Of a stretch of DNA of 42,055 nucleotides, positions 21,143-29,453 are shown piece by piece. The first letter of the stretch is position 1. Each line of letters begins with the position of its first letter. The stretch comes from Oscillospiraceae bacterium. Its GTDB lineage: Bacteria; Bacillota; Clostridia; Oscillospirales; Oscillospiraceae. The translations under genes were made by a program, and so were the position numbers. The stretch is taken from NCBI GenBank assembly GCA_017561205.1, contig JAFZDL010000110.1:1-42055 (forward strand). Reading direction: 5' to 3'. The notes beneath the pieces were generated by a model that did not search any database, was not told where the DNA came from, and was given only the letters and a program-made list of their open reading frames with translations.

Positions 21143-24100
21143 TTATTCCACAATTCCCAGGTACTCTTCCATCTGGTTTAGATCCAGGCGCAGCAGCTTA
21201 CTGATACCCTGCTCCTGCATGGTCACACCGTACAGCACATCAGAAGCTTCCATGGTACCACGGCGGTGAGTGATGACGATAAACTGGGTCTTGGTGCTAA
21301 GATTCCGCAGATAAGAGGAGAAGCGCTCCACGTTCCGGTCGTCCAAAGCTGCGTCGATCTCGTCAAGCATACAGAAGGGCGTGGGCCGCACCTTCAAAAT
21401 AGCAAAGTACAGGGCAATTGCCACGAAGGCCTTCTCGCCACCGGACAGCAGTGTGATGGTCTTGACCTGCTTTCCGGGAGGCTGCACACGAATTTCAATG
21501 CCGCAAGTCAAGGGATTTTCCGGGTCCTCCAGCAGAAGCTGGCCCTTACCGCCCTGGAACATCTCTTCAAAGACCTTACCGAAGTACTCATTGATCTTTG
21601 CAAACTCCGTAACGAAGATCTCCGTCATTTGCTGGGTGATTTCCTTGATGATGCCCTCTAAGTCCTTCTTGGCGCTGAGCACATCATCCCGTTGAGCGGT
21701 TAGGTAGGTATACCGCTCGTTGACACGGGCAAACTCTTCGATGGCGCCCAGGTTTGGCGTACCCAAGGAAGAAATCTTCCGCTTTAGCTCGGCGATCCGA
21801 CGAGAAGCTGCTGCCACGGATTCGATCTCGGCTTTCTTTTCCACAGCAGTGCCGGGGGTCAAACCATAGGTATCCCACAGCTTATCCACGGTGTTCCGCT
21901 CCTCAATAAGGGCGGTTTCTTTCTTATTTTCAAGCAATGCGCAAGCCCGCTCCATATTGAGAATGGACTTGTTCTTCTCCTGGATATCGCCCTCGGTCTT
22001 GGACTTTTCTGCCTCTATGCGGGCATACTCACCCTGGGCATCCTTCATGCCCTGGCGGACTCTGGCGATCTCTGCAGCATTTTCTTCCTGGCGCTTGAAC
22101 TGGCGCTGGATTTCCTCCTGCAGGCGGACATTTTCCGCTGCAATGGCATCGATATCAGACAGCTTTCTGCTCTTATCTCCCTCTGCGGCAGCTTGCAGTA
22201 CCCGCAGGTCAGCGATGTGGGCATTGGCAGTAGTACGCTCTGCCTCCAATGCGGCCGAATCGGTACGCAGGGCATTCATCTGATCGGTAATTACAGAAGT
22301 TGCCTTATCCGCCTCGGACTGAGTTCCTTCCAAAGCGCTGATCTGCTGACGAGTTTGGTGTAGTTGCTCGGTGAATACGCCCACCTGAGCCCGGATAGCA
22401 GCCAGCTGCTCACGATCGGCAGCATCACGCTTTTCCAGATTTTCCAGTTCGCGGGCAGCGGCATCCTTGGCATCGCAGATAGCCTGCAGCCAGGTTTCCC
22501 GCTGGCGGACATAACCCTCCTGGGTCAGCACCTGCTTTTCGGCCTCCTGGAGCTGCTCCCGGGCGGTATTCATCTGGAACTCCACCTGGTCAGCAGCGCG
22601 GCGGGCCTCCTGGAACTCCGTTTCCAAAGTTTCCAGCTTAGCGGACAATTCCTTTTCCCGGGCTGTCAGTTTGTCCAATTCGTTGGCACGGCTCAAGATG
22701 CCGGCCTCTCTATTCACAGAACCGCCGGTCATAGAACCGCCGGGGTTCACCACCTGGCCGTCCAGGGTAACGATCTTAAAACGATTACCATACTGCTTTG
22801 CCATAGCAATGGCAGCATCAATATCTTCAACGATCACAATACGGCCCAACAGGTCTTCCATCAGGTTTTCATATCGTTTTTCAAACTTGATAAGCTTGGA
22901 TGCAATGCCCACATAGCCCCGGCATTTCTCAAGACCCGTTTCCTTCAACACTCTGCCACGAATGGAAGACAATGGCCAGAAGGTAGTACGGCCGCCGTTT
23001 GTGCGCTTTAAGTAGGCAATGGCCGCTTTGGCGTCCTGCTCGGAATCCACAACGATCTGCTGCATAGCGCCACCCAAGGCGATCTCAACAGCCACGGTGT
23101 ACTGATCCTCGGCACGGATTAGCTGAGAGATAGGGCCGTGGATATGACCCAGAGAGCCGCCCTTGGCCGCCTGCATCACCTGGCGGACGGACTTTTGATA
23201 GCCCTCAAAATCCTGCTCCATCGCCCGGAACGCACGAGCCTTGGCTGAAACCTCGTCCAACTGGTTTCGTAGCTTCTGCACCTGCTCAGCCAGTTCGTCA
23301 CGGCGCTTTACGCGAGTGGTCTGACGAAGGGTATAGCCGGCAATGGCATTTTGGTTTGCAGTAACTTCTTCCTGGGCCTTTTTCAGTTCCTTTTGGCAAG
23401 CAGCCATCTGCTCCCGGGCATCCTGCTCCTTGGCCTCACCGGATTGCAGGTCTGCGCGAAGCTCCTCCGCTCTTGCAGTGCTGCCGGCCATATTGGCCTC
23501 CAGCGCCTTTTCATCTGCTTCTCGGGCAGCTAAGTCGGCAGTCAGATTCACTTCACGGGTACGCAGTTCCATAAACTGCCGGGTGAGGCCCTGGGCATCG
23601 GCGGTCATAGCCATCAGCTGCTTTTGCAGCACTTCCAACTCAGCCGCCTTTTGGGCTACGATCGTATCAATCTCAGCAACACGGGCTGTGGCCTGCTCCA
23701 TCTGGACTGTCAAACCGCTACTGCGGTCCTCCTGACCCTGCAAATCTTCCTTACTACGGGCAATGGTTTCTTCGTTATGCTTAACAGTACTTTCCAGAAC
23801 GGCAATCTGTCCTTCGATCTGCTGATGGGTACCCTCCAACAAGGAGACCTGGTCACGAAGGGTATCCACAGCGCCGTTCTGATGGCGCAACTGGGCGCCC
23901 ATCTGCTCGGCAGACAGGTACATCTTTTCCAAATCATCGTGAGCCTGCTGCAGCACAAAGGAAGCAGAAGTATAGTCCTCCTCTGCCTTCTTGGCCTCGG
24001 CAGAAAGCTTGTCCAGCTTATCCAGCCACACAGCAACCTCAATACCCTGCAATTCGTCACGCAGCTCCAAATACTTGGTTGCCTTCTCGGACTGCACGCG

Positions 24101-24715
24101 CAAAGGCTCCAACTGCAGCTCCAGTTCGGAAACCTTGTCGCCAATACGCATCAGATTATCTTCCGTATGGGCTAATTTCCGCTCGGTCTCTTCTTTGCGG
24201 TGGCGGTACTTGGAAATACCGGCAGCCTCTTCAAAAATCTCACGGCGGTCAGCACTCTTGAGCGACAAAATTTCGTCAATTCTGCCCTGGCCGATATTGG
24301 AATAGCCCTCTTTACCCAGGCCGGTGTCCATAAACATCTCATTAATGTCACGAAGACGGGCAGATTGGCGGTTGATATAGTATTCACTGTCGCCGCTGCG
24401 ATAATACCGGCGGGTGATCATAACCTCGTCGGAATCGTAGGGCAGCGCGCGGTCGGAATTGTCCAGAATCAAGGTTGCCTCGGCAAAGCCAACAGCCGCT
24501 CTTTTCTGCGTGCCGCCGAAGATCACATCCTCCATTTTTGCGCCACGGAGAGTCTTGGAGCTTTGCTCGCCCATAACCCACAAAATGGCATCGGAAATAT
24601 TGGATTTACCGGAGCCGTTGGGGCCAACGATGGCAGTAATATCGTCGCCGAAGCGGATCAGTGTTTTATCGGGGAAGGACTTAAAGCCCTGCACCTCCAA
24701 AGATTTCAAATACAT
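21143..24715 (-). CDS. smc: Chromosome segregation protein SMC
   Basis: SMC is the ATPase of the bacterial condensin that organises and separates chromosomes. The 1190-residue protein has Walker A IVGPNGSGKSN near residue 32, long coiled coils, a hinge around 500-680 (GSMTGGSVNREAG), then the C-terminal signature LLSGGEKAFVAIAL and Walker B CMLDEIDAALDD. Length is normal. It begins the operon smc, ftsY, rdgB, yhbY, nadD-yqeK, rsfS, leuS. The common upstream neighbour rnc is not here. Confidence 0.98.
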   Translation of the reverse strand: MYLKSLEVQGFKSFPDKTLIRFGDDITAIVGPNGSGKSNISDAILWVMGEQSSKTLRGAKMEDVIFGGTQKRAAVGFAEATLILDNSDRALPYDSDEVMITRRYYRSGDSEYYINRQSARLRDINEMFMDTGLGKEGYSNIGQGRIDEILSLKSADRREIFEEAAGISKYRHRKEETERKLAHTEDNLMRIGDKVSELELQLEPLRVQSEKATKYLELRDELQGIEVAVWLDKLDKLSAEAKKAEEDYTSASFVLQQAHDDLEKMYLSAEQMGAQLRHQNGAVDTLRDQVSLLEGTHQQIEGQIAVLESTVKHNEETIARSKEDLQGQEDRSSGLTVQMEQATARVAEIDTIVAQKAAELEVLQKQLMAMTADAQGLTRQFMELRTREVNLTADLAAREADEKALEANMAGSTARAEELRADLQSGEAKEQDAREQMAACQKELKKAQEEVTANQNAIAGYTLRQTTRVKRRDELAEQVQKLRNQLDEVSAKARAFRAMEQDFEGYQKSVRQVMQAAKGGSLGHIHGPISQLIRAEDQYTVAVEIALGGAMQQIVVDSEQDAKAAIAYLKRTNGGRTTFWPLSSIRGRVLKETGLEKCRGYVGIASKLIKFEKRYENLMEDLLGRIVIVEDIDAAIAMAKQYGNRFKIVTLDGQVVNPGGSMTGGSVNREAGILSRANELDKLTAREKELSAKLETLETEFQEARRAADQVEFQMNTAREQLQEAEKQVLTQEGYVRQRETWLQAICDAKDAAARELENLEKRDAADREQLAAIRAQVGVFTEQLHQTRQQISALEGTQSEADKATSVITDQMNALRTDSAALEAERTTANAHIADLRVLQAAAEGDKSRKLSDIDAIAAENVRLQEEIQRQFKRQEENAAEIARVRQGMKDAQGEYARIEAEKSKTEGDIQEKNKSILNMERACALLENKKETALIEERNTVDKLWDTYGLTPGTAVEKKAEIESVAAASRRIAELKRKISSLGTPNLGAIEEFARVNERYTYLTAQRDDVLSAKKDLEGIIKEITQQMTEIFVTEFAKINEYFGKVFEEMFQGGKGQLLLEDPENPLTCGIEIRVQPPGKQVKTITLLSGGEKAFVAIALYFAILKVRPTPFCMLDEIDAALDDRNVERFSSYLRNLSTKTQFIVITHRRGTMEASDVLYGVTMQEQGISKLLRLDLNQMEEYLGIVE

Positions 24716-24755
24716 CGCAAAAACCTCTTGCCAAAAAGTTAAATTTAATCAGTTT

Positions 24756-24784
24756 ATTATACTGAAAAAAACGAAAAATTGCAA
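24756..24784 (-). promoter_or_regulatory. Promoter of the smc operon
   Basis: On the minus strand TTGCAA (24779-24784), a T-rich 17-nt spacer and TATAAT (24756-24761). The leader is about 35 nt with AAGAGG as ribosome site. Confidence 0.75.
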
Positions 24785-24875
24785 GGCTTTCTTTCCATAT
24801 TTTACACAAATCGGTGTGCTTATTGCAATGATGGGCAACACCTGCGCCATTTTTACTGCCTGTAAGATTTTTTTA

Positions 24876-24904
24876 TTGCCAAAAAGGGTTGTTTTTGTTA
24901 TAAT
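24876..24904 (+). promoter_or_regulatory. Promoter of the membrane E2-like gene, very close to its start codon
   Basis: TTGCCA (24876-24881), a 17-nt spacer and TATAAT (24899-24904). The predicted first base is near 24911 while the ATG is at 24914, leaving almost no leader and no ribosome site. Confidence 0.65.
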
Positions 24905-24913
24905 AACCGTGTT

Positions 24914-26305
24914 ATGGAAAAGAGAAAGAGTTTCTACGTCAGTCCAAAAAACGGATTGACCTGGCTGGTAGTCCTTTGCATGGTCTGCTCGGCAGTGGCC
25001 CGCGTTTTGTTCGGTGAGAAAGGCATCGATGTGTGGAGCCAAATCGTTCTGCCAATCGCAGCAGTCCTGCTTTATGGGGCAATCTGCCTGTTCAGCGGCA
25101 AGGAGCGGTTCTATAAGACCGCTATCCCCTTCTGGATGATTTGCATTTATTACAGTTTCGTCTTTACCGGGTACAATTTCGGCGACTATGACAAGATGAT
25201 TGATGTACTGTACGCCATCGCTATGTTCTTCATCGCTGTTATATACACCCAGGTAACCTGCGGCAAAATCCCCGCAAGCTCGCTAATTATATTGCTGGCT
25301 TTAGCGCCCTTTGGCGCTCTTCTGTACCTGGAGCGGGACAATTGGCAGAATCCTGCCCTGTTGGCTGATGCTTTGCTGACTTTGGGGCTGGTGCTGGTCG
25401 TATTTGCCCTGCGTGTGCATCCTGCCGGTGAATACCATCCCACCTGGGGCGACCGTATCGACGGCCGTCGAATTCGCACAGAGCCTCCTATCAATCAAAT
25501 CGGACCTTACCTGATGTGGACTCGTTGCGCCTCTATGAATCTATTCGCTGATGCCATTGAGATCAGCAATGCCGAGCGCTACATCCGGCAAAAGCGCCGG
25601 GAGGGTTTGACTTCTTTCGGTATGATGCATGTGATGTTGGCTGCCTACTGCCGCGCACTGTGCAAGTACCCCGGTATTAACCGTTTTATCTCCGGTCAAA
25701 AGCTCTATACCCACGGCAACGACATTCAGTTCTGCCTGACCGTAAAGAAGGATATGACCACCAGCTCCCCCGATACTGTTATCAAAGTACACTTGACCCC
25801 CACCGACACCCCTGAGGATGTTTACAACAAGATCAACAAAGAAGTAGAAAATGTCAAGAATACGCCTTTGGATTCCAATCTTGACAACACCGCCAACCTG
25901 CTGACCATGATTCCCGGTGTATTTCTAAAATTCGTTGTTTGGCTGTTGCGGGTGTTGGATTATTTCGGACTGCTCCCCAAGTTCCTGTTGGAAGTAAGTC
26001 CCTTCCACGGAAGTGTGTTCTTCACCTCTATGGGTAGCTTAGGTATTCCTCCCATCTTCCATCATCTGTACGATTTCGGTAATCTGCCCGTATTCGTATC
26101 TTTCGGCTGTAAGCGCCGGGCTTTGGAAGTGCAGGAAGACGGCTCTGTTGTGCAACGGAAATATGTGGATATTAAGATCTCCACCGACGAAAGAACCGTG
26201 GATGGTTTCTACTACGCCACCTTCTTCAAGCACTACAAGCATTTGCTCCTCCGTCCGGAAATCCTGGAAACGCCTGTGGAAGAAGTTAAGCAGGATGTTG
26301 ACTAA
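24914..26305 (+). CDS. Six-helix membrane protein fused to an E2/CAT-like acyltransferase domain with altered active site
   Basis: Residues 1-170 hold about six hydrophobic helices (near 14-33, 42-62, 70-90, 96-115, 120-140 and 148-167). Residues 180-463 resemble the catalytic domain of 2-oxoacid dehydrogenase E2 or chloramphenicol acetyltransferase: TSFGMMHVMLAAYCRALCKYPGINRFI, VFFTSMGSLGIPPI, and the C-terminal STDERTVDGFYYATFFKHYK. In E2 enzymes that last motif is DHRxxDG, with His as the catalytic base. Here Glu426 replaces the His, while Asp430 and Gly431 remain. No lipoyl or E1-binding domain is present. It may be a membrane acyltransferase using other chemistry, or a non-catalytic binding protein. 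birA follows after 3 bp. Confidence 0.8.
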   Translation: MEKRKSFYVSPKNGLTWLVVLCMVCSAVARVLFGEKGIDVWSQIVLPIAAVLLYGAICLFSGKERFYKTAIPFWMICIYYSFVFTGYNFGDYDKMIDVLYAIAMFFIAVIYTQVTCGKIPASSLIILLALAPFGALLYLERDNWQNPALLADALLTLGLVLVVFALRVHPAGEYHPTWGDRIDGRRIRTEPPINQIGPYLMWTRCASMNLFADAIEISNAERYIRQKRREGLTSFGMMHVMLAAYCRALCKYPGINRFISGQKLYTHGNDIQFCLTVKKDMTTSSPDTVIKVHLTPTDTPEDVYNKINKEVENVKNTPLDSNLDNTANLLTMIPGVFLKFVVWLLRVLDYFGLLPKFLLEVSPFHGSVFFTSMGSLGIPPIFHHLYDFGNLPVFVSFGCKRRALEVQEDGSVVQRKYVDIKISTDERTVDGFYYATFFKHYKHLLLRPEILETPVEEVKQDVD

Positions 26306-26308
26306 ATT

Positions 26309-27106
26309 ATGAAAGAACAAATTTTATCTCAATTTACTACAGAGTGTCCCTGGCGGGACACTCTGTATTGGTATGATACCATCGATTCCACCAACACCCG
26401 GGCGAAAGCCCTTGCCAAAGAAGGTGCTCCTGCGGGAACTGTATTGATCGCAGGCAACCAAACCGGTGGTCGGGGGCGCTTAGGGCGCAGTTTTTCCTCC
26501 CCTGCCGGAATGGGTGTATATCTGTCCGTGATACTCCGTCCCGGTTGTAAAGGGAATCAGCTTATGCATTTGACCTGTGCTACCGCTGTTGCCGCCTGCG
26601 AAGCTGCAGAAAAAGCAAGTGGTATCGTTCCTGGCATAAAATGGATCAACGATTTGGTTTGCGGAAAAGAAAAGTTAGGCGGCATCCTAACGGAAATGTC
26701 TGTAAACAGTGACGGTTTTGTGGATTGGGCAGTTGTGGGCATCGGCATAAATTGCTGTCAAAAAAAGACAGATTTTCCAACCGAATTGCAAAACATGGCC
26801 ACTTCCCTGCTCTTACAGACCGGAAAAGCCTGTCATCCTGCCCTGTTGGCCGCTTGTCTAACCGAATCTCTTTACGAAATGGATAAGATTCTTCTATCGC
26901 AAAAACAGCAGCTTATGGACATCTATCGCCGCCATTGCGTGACCCTTGGAAAACAAATTCTCATGGTGCGGGGCGAAGAATCCGCCTACGGAGAAGCCTT
27001 GGATTTGGACGAGGACGGCGGACTGCTGGTTCGTTTCTCAGACGGAACGGAAAAGGTTGTCAGTTCCGGGGAAGTCAGCATCCGGGGTATGTATGGATAT
27101 GTATAA
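26309..27106 (+). CDS. birA: Biotin-[acetyl-CoA carboxylase] ligase BirA (no DNA-binding domain)
   Basis: BirA attaches biotin to the carboxyl carrier protein. The 265-residue protein has DSTNTRAKALA, the biotin-AMP loop GGRGRLGRSFSSPAGMGVYLS, KWINDLVCGKEKLGGIL and the C-terminal SH3-like cap (LLVRFSDGTEKVVSSGEVSIRG). The N-terminal HTH of the E. coli repressor form is missing, so it is enzyme only. It lies 3 bp after the E2-like gene with no strong ribosome site, so translation is probably coupled. Confidence 0.94.
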   Translation: MKEQILSQFTTECPWRDTLYWYDTIDSTNTRAKALAKEGAPAGTVLIAGNQTGGRGRLGRSFSSPAGMGVYLSVILRPGCKGNQLMHLTCATAVAACEAAEKASGIVPGIKWINDLVCGKEKLGGILTEMSVNSDGFVDWAVVGIGINCCQKKTDFPTELQNMATSLLLQTGKACHPALLAACLTESLYEMDKILLSQKQQLMDIYRRHCVTLGKQILMVRGEESAYGEALDLDEDGGLLVRFSDGTEKVVSSGEVSIRGMYGYV

Positions 27107-27113
27107 ATTTTTC

Positions 27114-27142
27114 TTGCATTTTATATGCCTATTGGTTATAAT
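27114..27142 (+). promoter_or_regulatory. Promoter of the small acidic membrane protein gene
   Basis: TTGCAT (27114-27119), a 17-nt spacer and TATAAT (27137-27142), just after the birA stop. Confidence 0.7.
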
Positions 27143-27192
27143 ATCCTTAGAGAACACACCCTGAAACATATCTTTTATGGGAGGTTATGATT

Positions 27193-27411
27193 ATGAAAGC
27201 ATTTAACAAAATTCTGAAGGTTTTCCTGGCTTTGGCCGCTGTTGCCGGCATCATTTATACCATCGCTGCTTACGGCGAACGGATCGTTGCTTGGGCAAGA
27301 AATCTTCTGGAAACTCTGCGAGCTAAGATTGATTACTGTTACAACGATGATGAGGATTTCGATGAGGAATTCTGTGACGATGTAACCGACGAGGAAGATT
27401 TCGAGGCTTAA
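27193..27411 (+). CDS. Small membrane-anchored protein with acidic tail
   Basis: The 72-residue protein MKAFNKILKVFLALAAVAGI... has one hydrophobic helix (about 8-27). A short amphipathic stretch follows, then a highly acidic tail rich in Asp and Glu (NDDEDFDEEFCDDVTDEEDF). GGGAGG lies 8 nt before the ATG at 27193; an ATG two codons earlier is too close. It has its own promoter and terminator. I do not know its function. The layout recalls small Clostridia proteins with an inner-membrane helix and cytoplasmic charged tail. Confidence 0.75.
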   Translation: MKAFNKILKVFLALAAVAGIIYTIAAYGERIVAWARNLLETLRAKIDYCYNDDEDFDEEFCDDVTDEEDFEA

Positions 27412-27421
27412 CACAAACAAT

Positions 27422-27456
27422 AAAAATTGCCATCTCATAAGAGATGGCAATTTTTT
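27422..27456. terminator. Bidirectional terminator between the small membrane protein gene and hpf
   Basis: A perfect 15-bp stem (27422-27436 with 27441-27455) around ATAA, with A-run and T-run at the ends. It serves both converging genes. Confidence 0.92.
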
Positions 27457-27467
27457 ATGCAATATTA

Positions 27468-28004
27468 TCAATTGGCGTCATCTATCAAGCCATAGCCCCC
27501 ATCGTTTCTGCGGTAGACCACCGCGAAGGAGCCGCCGTTATCCTCATCCCGGAAGGCGAAGAAGCTATGCTCCAGCAGGTTCATCTGCAGAATTGCCTCT
27601 TCACGGGTCATGGGTTTGAAATAGAACTGCTTGGTACGGACCAGTTTTAGATCCTCTTCCGGCTCATCTGCCGCAAAGGAAGTTTCCTCAACAGTGCGGG
27701 TGAAGGCATCCTGCCGCAAACGGCGGGCCAGGCGGGTCTTGTTCTTGCGGATCTGTCCTTCAATAGTGCCTACAGCAGCATCGATGGATGCGAACATATC
27801 CGAAGTGCCTTCGCTGGCGCGGAACCAAGTTCCGGCGCCGTGAACCGTAAGCTCTACTTTGTTACGGTTCTTCTCCACAGAAAATACAATCAGGGCTTCC
27901 GCATCCTCCTCAAAGTACCGGGAAAGCTTCATTACTTTCTTCTCGGCGTAGGCATGAACATTGCCGGGCAGTTTCACTTTCTTTTCACTGAACTGAAATT
28001 TCAT
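27468..28004 (-). CDS. hpf: Ribosome hibernation promoting factor, long form
   Basis: Long HPF makes inactive 100S ribosome dimers in stationary phase. The 178-residue protein has the S30AE N-terminal domain (about 1-95; VELTVHGAGTWFRASEGTSDMFASIDAAV), a linker, and the C-terminal dimerisation domain (about 122-178; VRTKQFYFKPMTREEAILQMNLLEHSFFAFRDEDNG). Ribosome site AAAGGAG. The leader carries a small CACCG/CGGTG hairpin at 28026-28041. Confidence 0.97.
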   Translation of the reverse strand: MKFQFSEKKVKLPGNVHAYAEKKVMKLSRYFEEDAEALIVFSVEKNRNKVELTVHGAGTWFRASEGTSDMFASIDAAVGTIEGQIRKNKTRLARRLRQDAFTRTVEETSFAADEPEEDLKLVRTKQFYFKPMTREEAILQMNLLEHSFFAFRDEDNGGSFAVVYRRNDGGYGLIDDAN

Positions 28005-28048
28005 ATGCGGTCGCTCCTTTCATTTCACCGACACTTCGGTGTACTATA

Positions 28049-28077
28049 ACTATACCACGATTTCCCTATTCCGACAA
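28049..28077 (-). promoter_or_regulatory. Promoter of hpf
   Basis: On the minus strand TTGTCG (28072-28077), a 17-nt spacer and TATAGT (28049-28054). It abuts the stop of the DUF4364 gene. Confidence 0.65.
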
Positions 28078-28079
28078 GG

Positions 28080-28619
28080 TCAGTCGTCATATTCCTCCGT
28101 ATCCAGAAGCTGTGTCATTATTAAATTGTAGGTCAGCTCGGCCTTTTCTTCAAAAAGCTTACCCAAGCGAAGGGCTTGGCGCTGATTGGGGGCCATCAGC
28201 TCCAGGGTCATCAGATTACCCATTTCGTCATCCAGGGTCATCACCACAGAATACTCACCGCTTTCACGGGGAACCACCTTGGATTTCACAAAGCTCTGTC
28301 GGCGAAGCTGGCGGTTAAATTTATCAATGGCATTTTCAGCCCGCTGTCTTACGCTAAACGCCAAGGAGTCCTCTGTCAGTCTGCCGTCTTCCCTACCCTT
28401 CTCAGTAATGGCGTACCGTTCATCCTCGGACTGGATCATATGACCGGTGGCCACCATCTCGGGCAGCGCAGTACATACATCAAAATAGCTCAGGCACTCG
28501 TCCTGGTAGCACAGTTCATAGACCTCCTGCGCGGTCATAGGATACTGGACCCGGGCTGCCACAAACAGAATCAAAACCTTCACATCCATCATATCGTGGA
28601 TGAATCCCAATCGCTTCAT
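28080..28619 (-). CDS. DUF4364 family winged-helix protein
   Basis: The 179-residue protein MKRLGFIHDMMDVKVLILFV... has a winged-helix-like N-terminal half (TAQEVYELCYQDECLSYFDVCTAL, ITEKGRE) and a beta-rich C-terminal half. This matches the Clostridia-specific DUF4364 family, thought to be transcriptional regulators. The upstream open frame is not used: GAGGTG precedes the ATG at 28619, and a promoter lies 20-47 bp ahead. It is divergent from dpaA. Targets are unknown. Confidence 0.8.
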   Translation of the reverse strand: MKRLGFIHDMMDVKVLILFVAARVQYPMTAQEVYELCYQDECLSYFDVCTALPEMVATGHMIQSEDERYAITEKGREDGRLTEDSLAFSVRQRAENAIDKFNRQLRRQSFVKSKVVPRESGEYSVVMTLDDEMGNLMTLELMAPNQRQALRLGKLFEEKAELTYNLIMTQLLDTEEYDD

Positions 28620-28638
28620 AATCATCACCTCTACATTT

Positions 28639-28666
28639 ATTATACAGGACTGCCGAAAAAAATCAA
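28639..28666 (-). promoter_or_regulatory. Promoter of the DUF4364 gene
   Basis: On the minus strand TTGATT (28661-28666), a 16-nt spacer and TATAAT (28639-28644). Confidence 0.65.
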
Positions 28667-28668
28667 GC

Positions 28669-28697
28669 ACAACAGAGACTGCAACGGCATAATCTGT
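28669..28697 (+). promoter_or_regulatory. Possible sigma-K promoter of dpaAB
   Basis: AC (28669-28670), a 17-nt spacer and CATAATCTG (28688-28696) resemble the mother-cell sigma-K pattern AC-N16/17-CATAnnnTA, with one mismatch in the last TA. No sigma-A boxes were seen here. The expected mother-cell expression of dipicolinate synthase supports it. Confidence 0.4.
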
Positions 28698-28716
28698 CAC
28701 GAAAGGGTGAATCGTT

Positions 28717-29451
28717 ATGGATGACTGTATTATTTATACCGCCGGGTACTCCCCCGCTATGAGTTATTGCGTACAAATTTTGAAAAAGGCAGGCTTTACA
28801 TTACTCGACCAGCCCAGCATGGAGGCAACTCACCTGTTGCTGCCAGTTCCCAGCTTCACACCGGACGGGAGCATTGTAGGTGGTGGCAATTTGCGAACGC
28901 TGCTGACCTTGCTGCCGGGCAACATCACTGTTATTGGCGGAAATTTGGACTGTCCAGAGCTGGTGGGTTATGCAACGGTGGATCTGCTGCAGGACGAGAG
29001 CTACCTTACAGCCAATGCCAACATCACCGCTTATTGCGCCATCAAAGTTGTGCTGAATCAATTGTCGGTGATTTTGGAGGAATGTCCGGTGCTGGTAATC
29101 GGCTGGGGGCGGATCGGAAAATGCCTGTCCCGGCTGCTTAGGCAAATGGGCGCTGATGTAACTGTCTGCGCCAGAAAAGCAAAGGATCGCAGTATTCTTT
29201 CTGCGATGGGATATGATGCGGTAGATTTTCATGAAGTGGACTTATCCGCCTACAAAGTGGTATATAATACAGTTCCCACGATGATTTTCCCCACTTGTCC
29301 GGGTAGTGCCTTAAAAATCGATCTGGCCTCCAAGCTGGGATTGGGAAGCCCGGATGTGATCTGGGCCAGAGGCTTGCCCGGCAAGGACGCTCCGGAAAGT
29401 TCCGGCAAGCTCATTGCCAAAACACTGATTCCTATACTGAGAAAGGAGTAA
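28717..29451 (+). CDS. dpaA: Dipicolinate synthase subunit A, compact form
   Basis: With DpaB it oxidises dihydrodipicolinate to dipicolinic acid in the mother cell for loading into spores. The 244-residue protein has the NAD(P) motif VIGWGRIGKCLSRLL, MGADVTVCARK, VVYNTVPTMIF and a C-terminal GLPGKDAPESSGKLIA. This matches the SpoVFA GLPGxxAPxxAG end. It is about 50 residues shorter than the Bacillus protein, mostly in the N-terminal domain. AAAGGGTGA is the ribosome site. The dpaB start follows after 2 bp. Confidence 0.88.
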   Translation: MDDCIIYTAGYSPAMSYCVQILKKAGFTLLDQPSMEATHLLLPVPSFTPDGSIVGGGNLRTLLTLLPGNITVIGGNLDCPELVGYATVDLLQDESYLTANANITAYCAIKVVLNQLSVILEECPVLVIGWGRIGKCLSRLLRQMGADVTVCARKAKDRSILSAMGYDAVDFHEVDLSAYKVVYNTVPTMIFPTCPGSALKIDLASKLGLGSPDVIWARGLPGKDAPESSGKLIAKTLIPILRKE

Positions 29452-29453
29452 GT

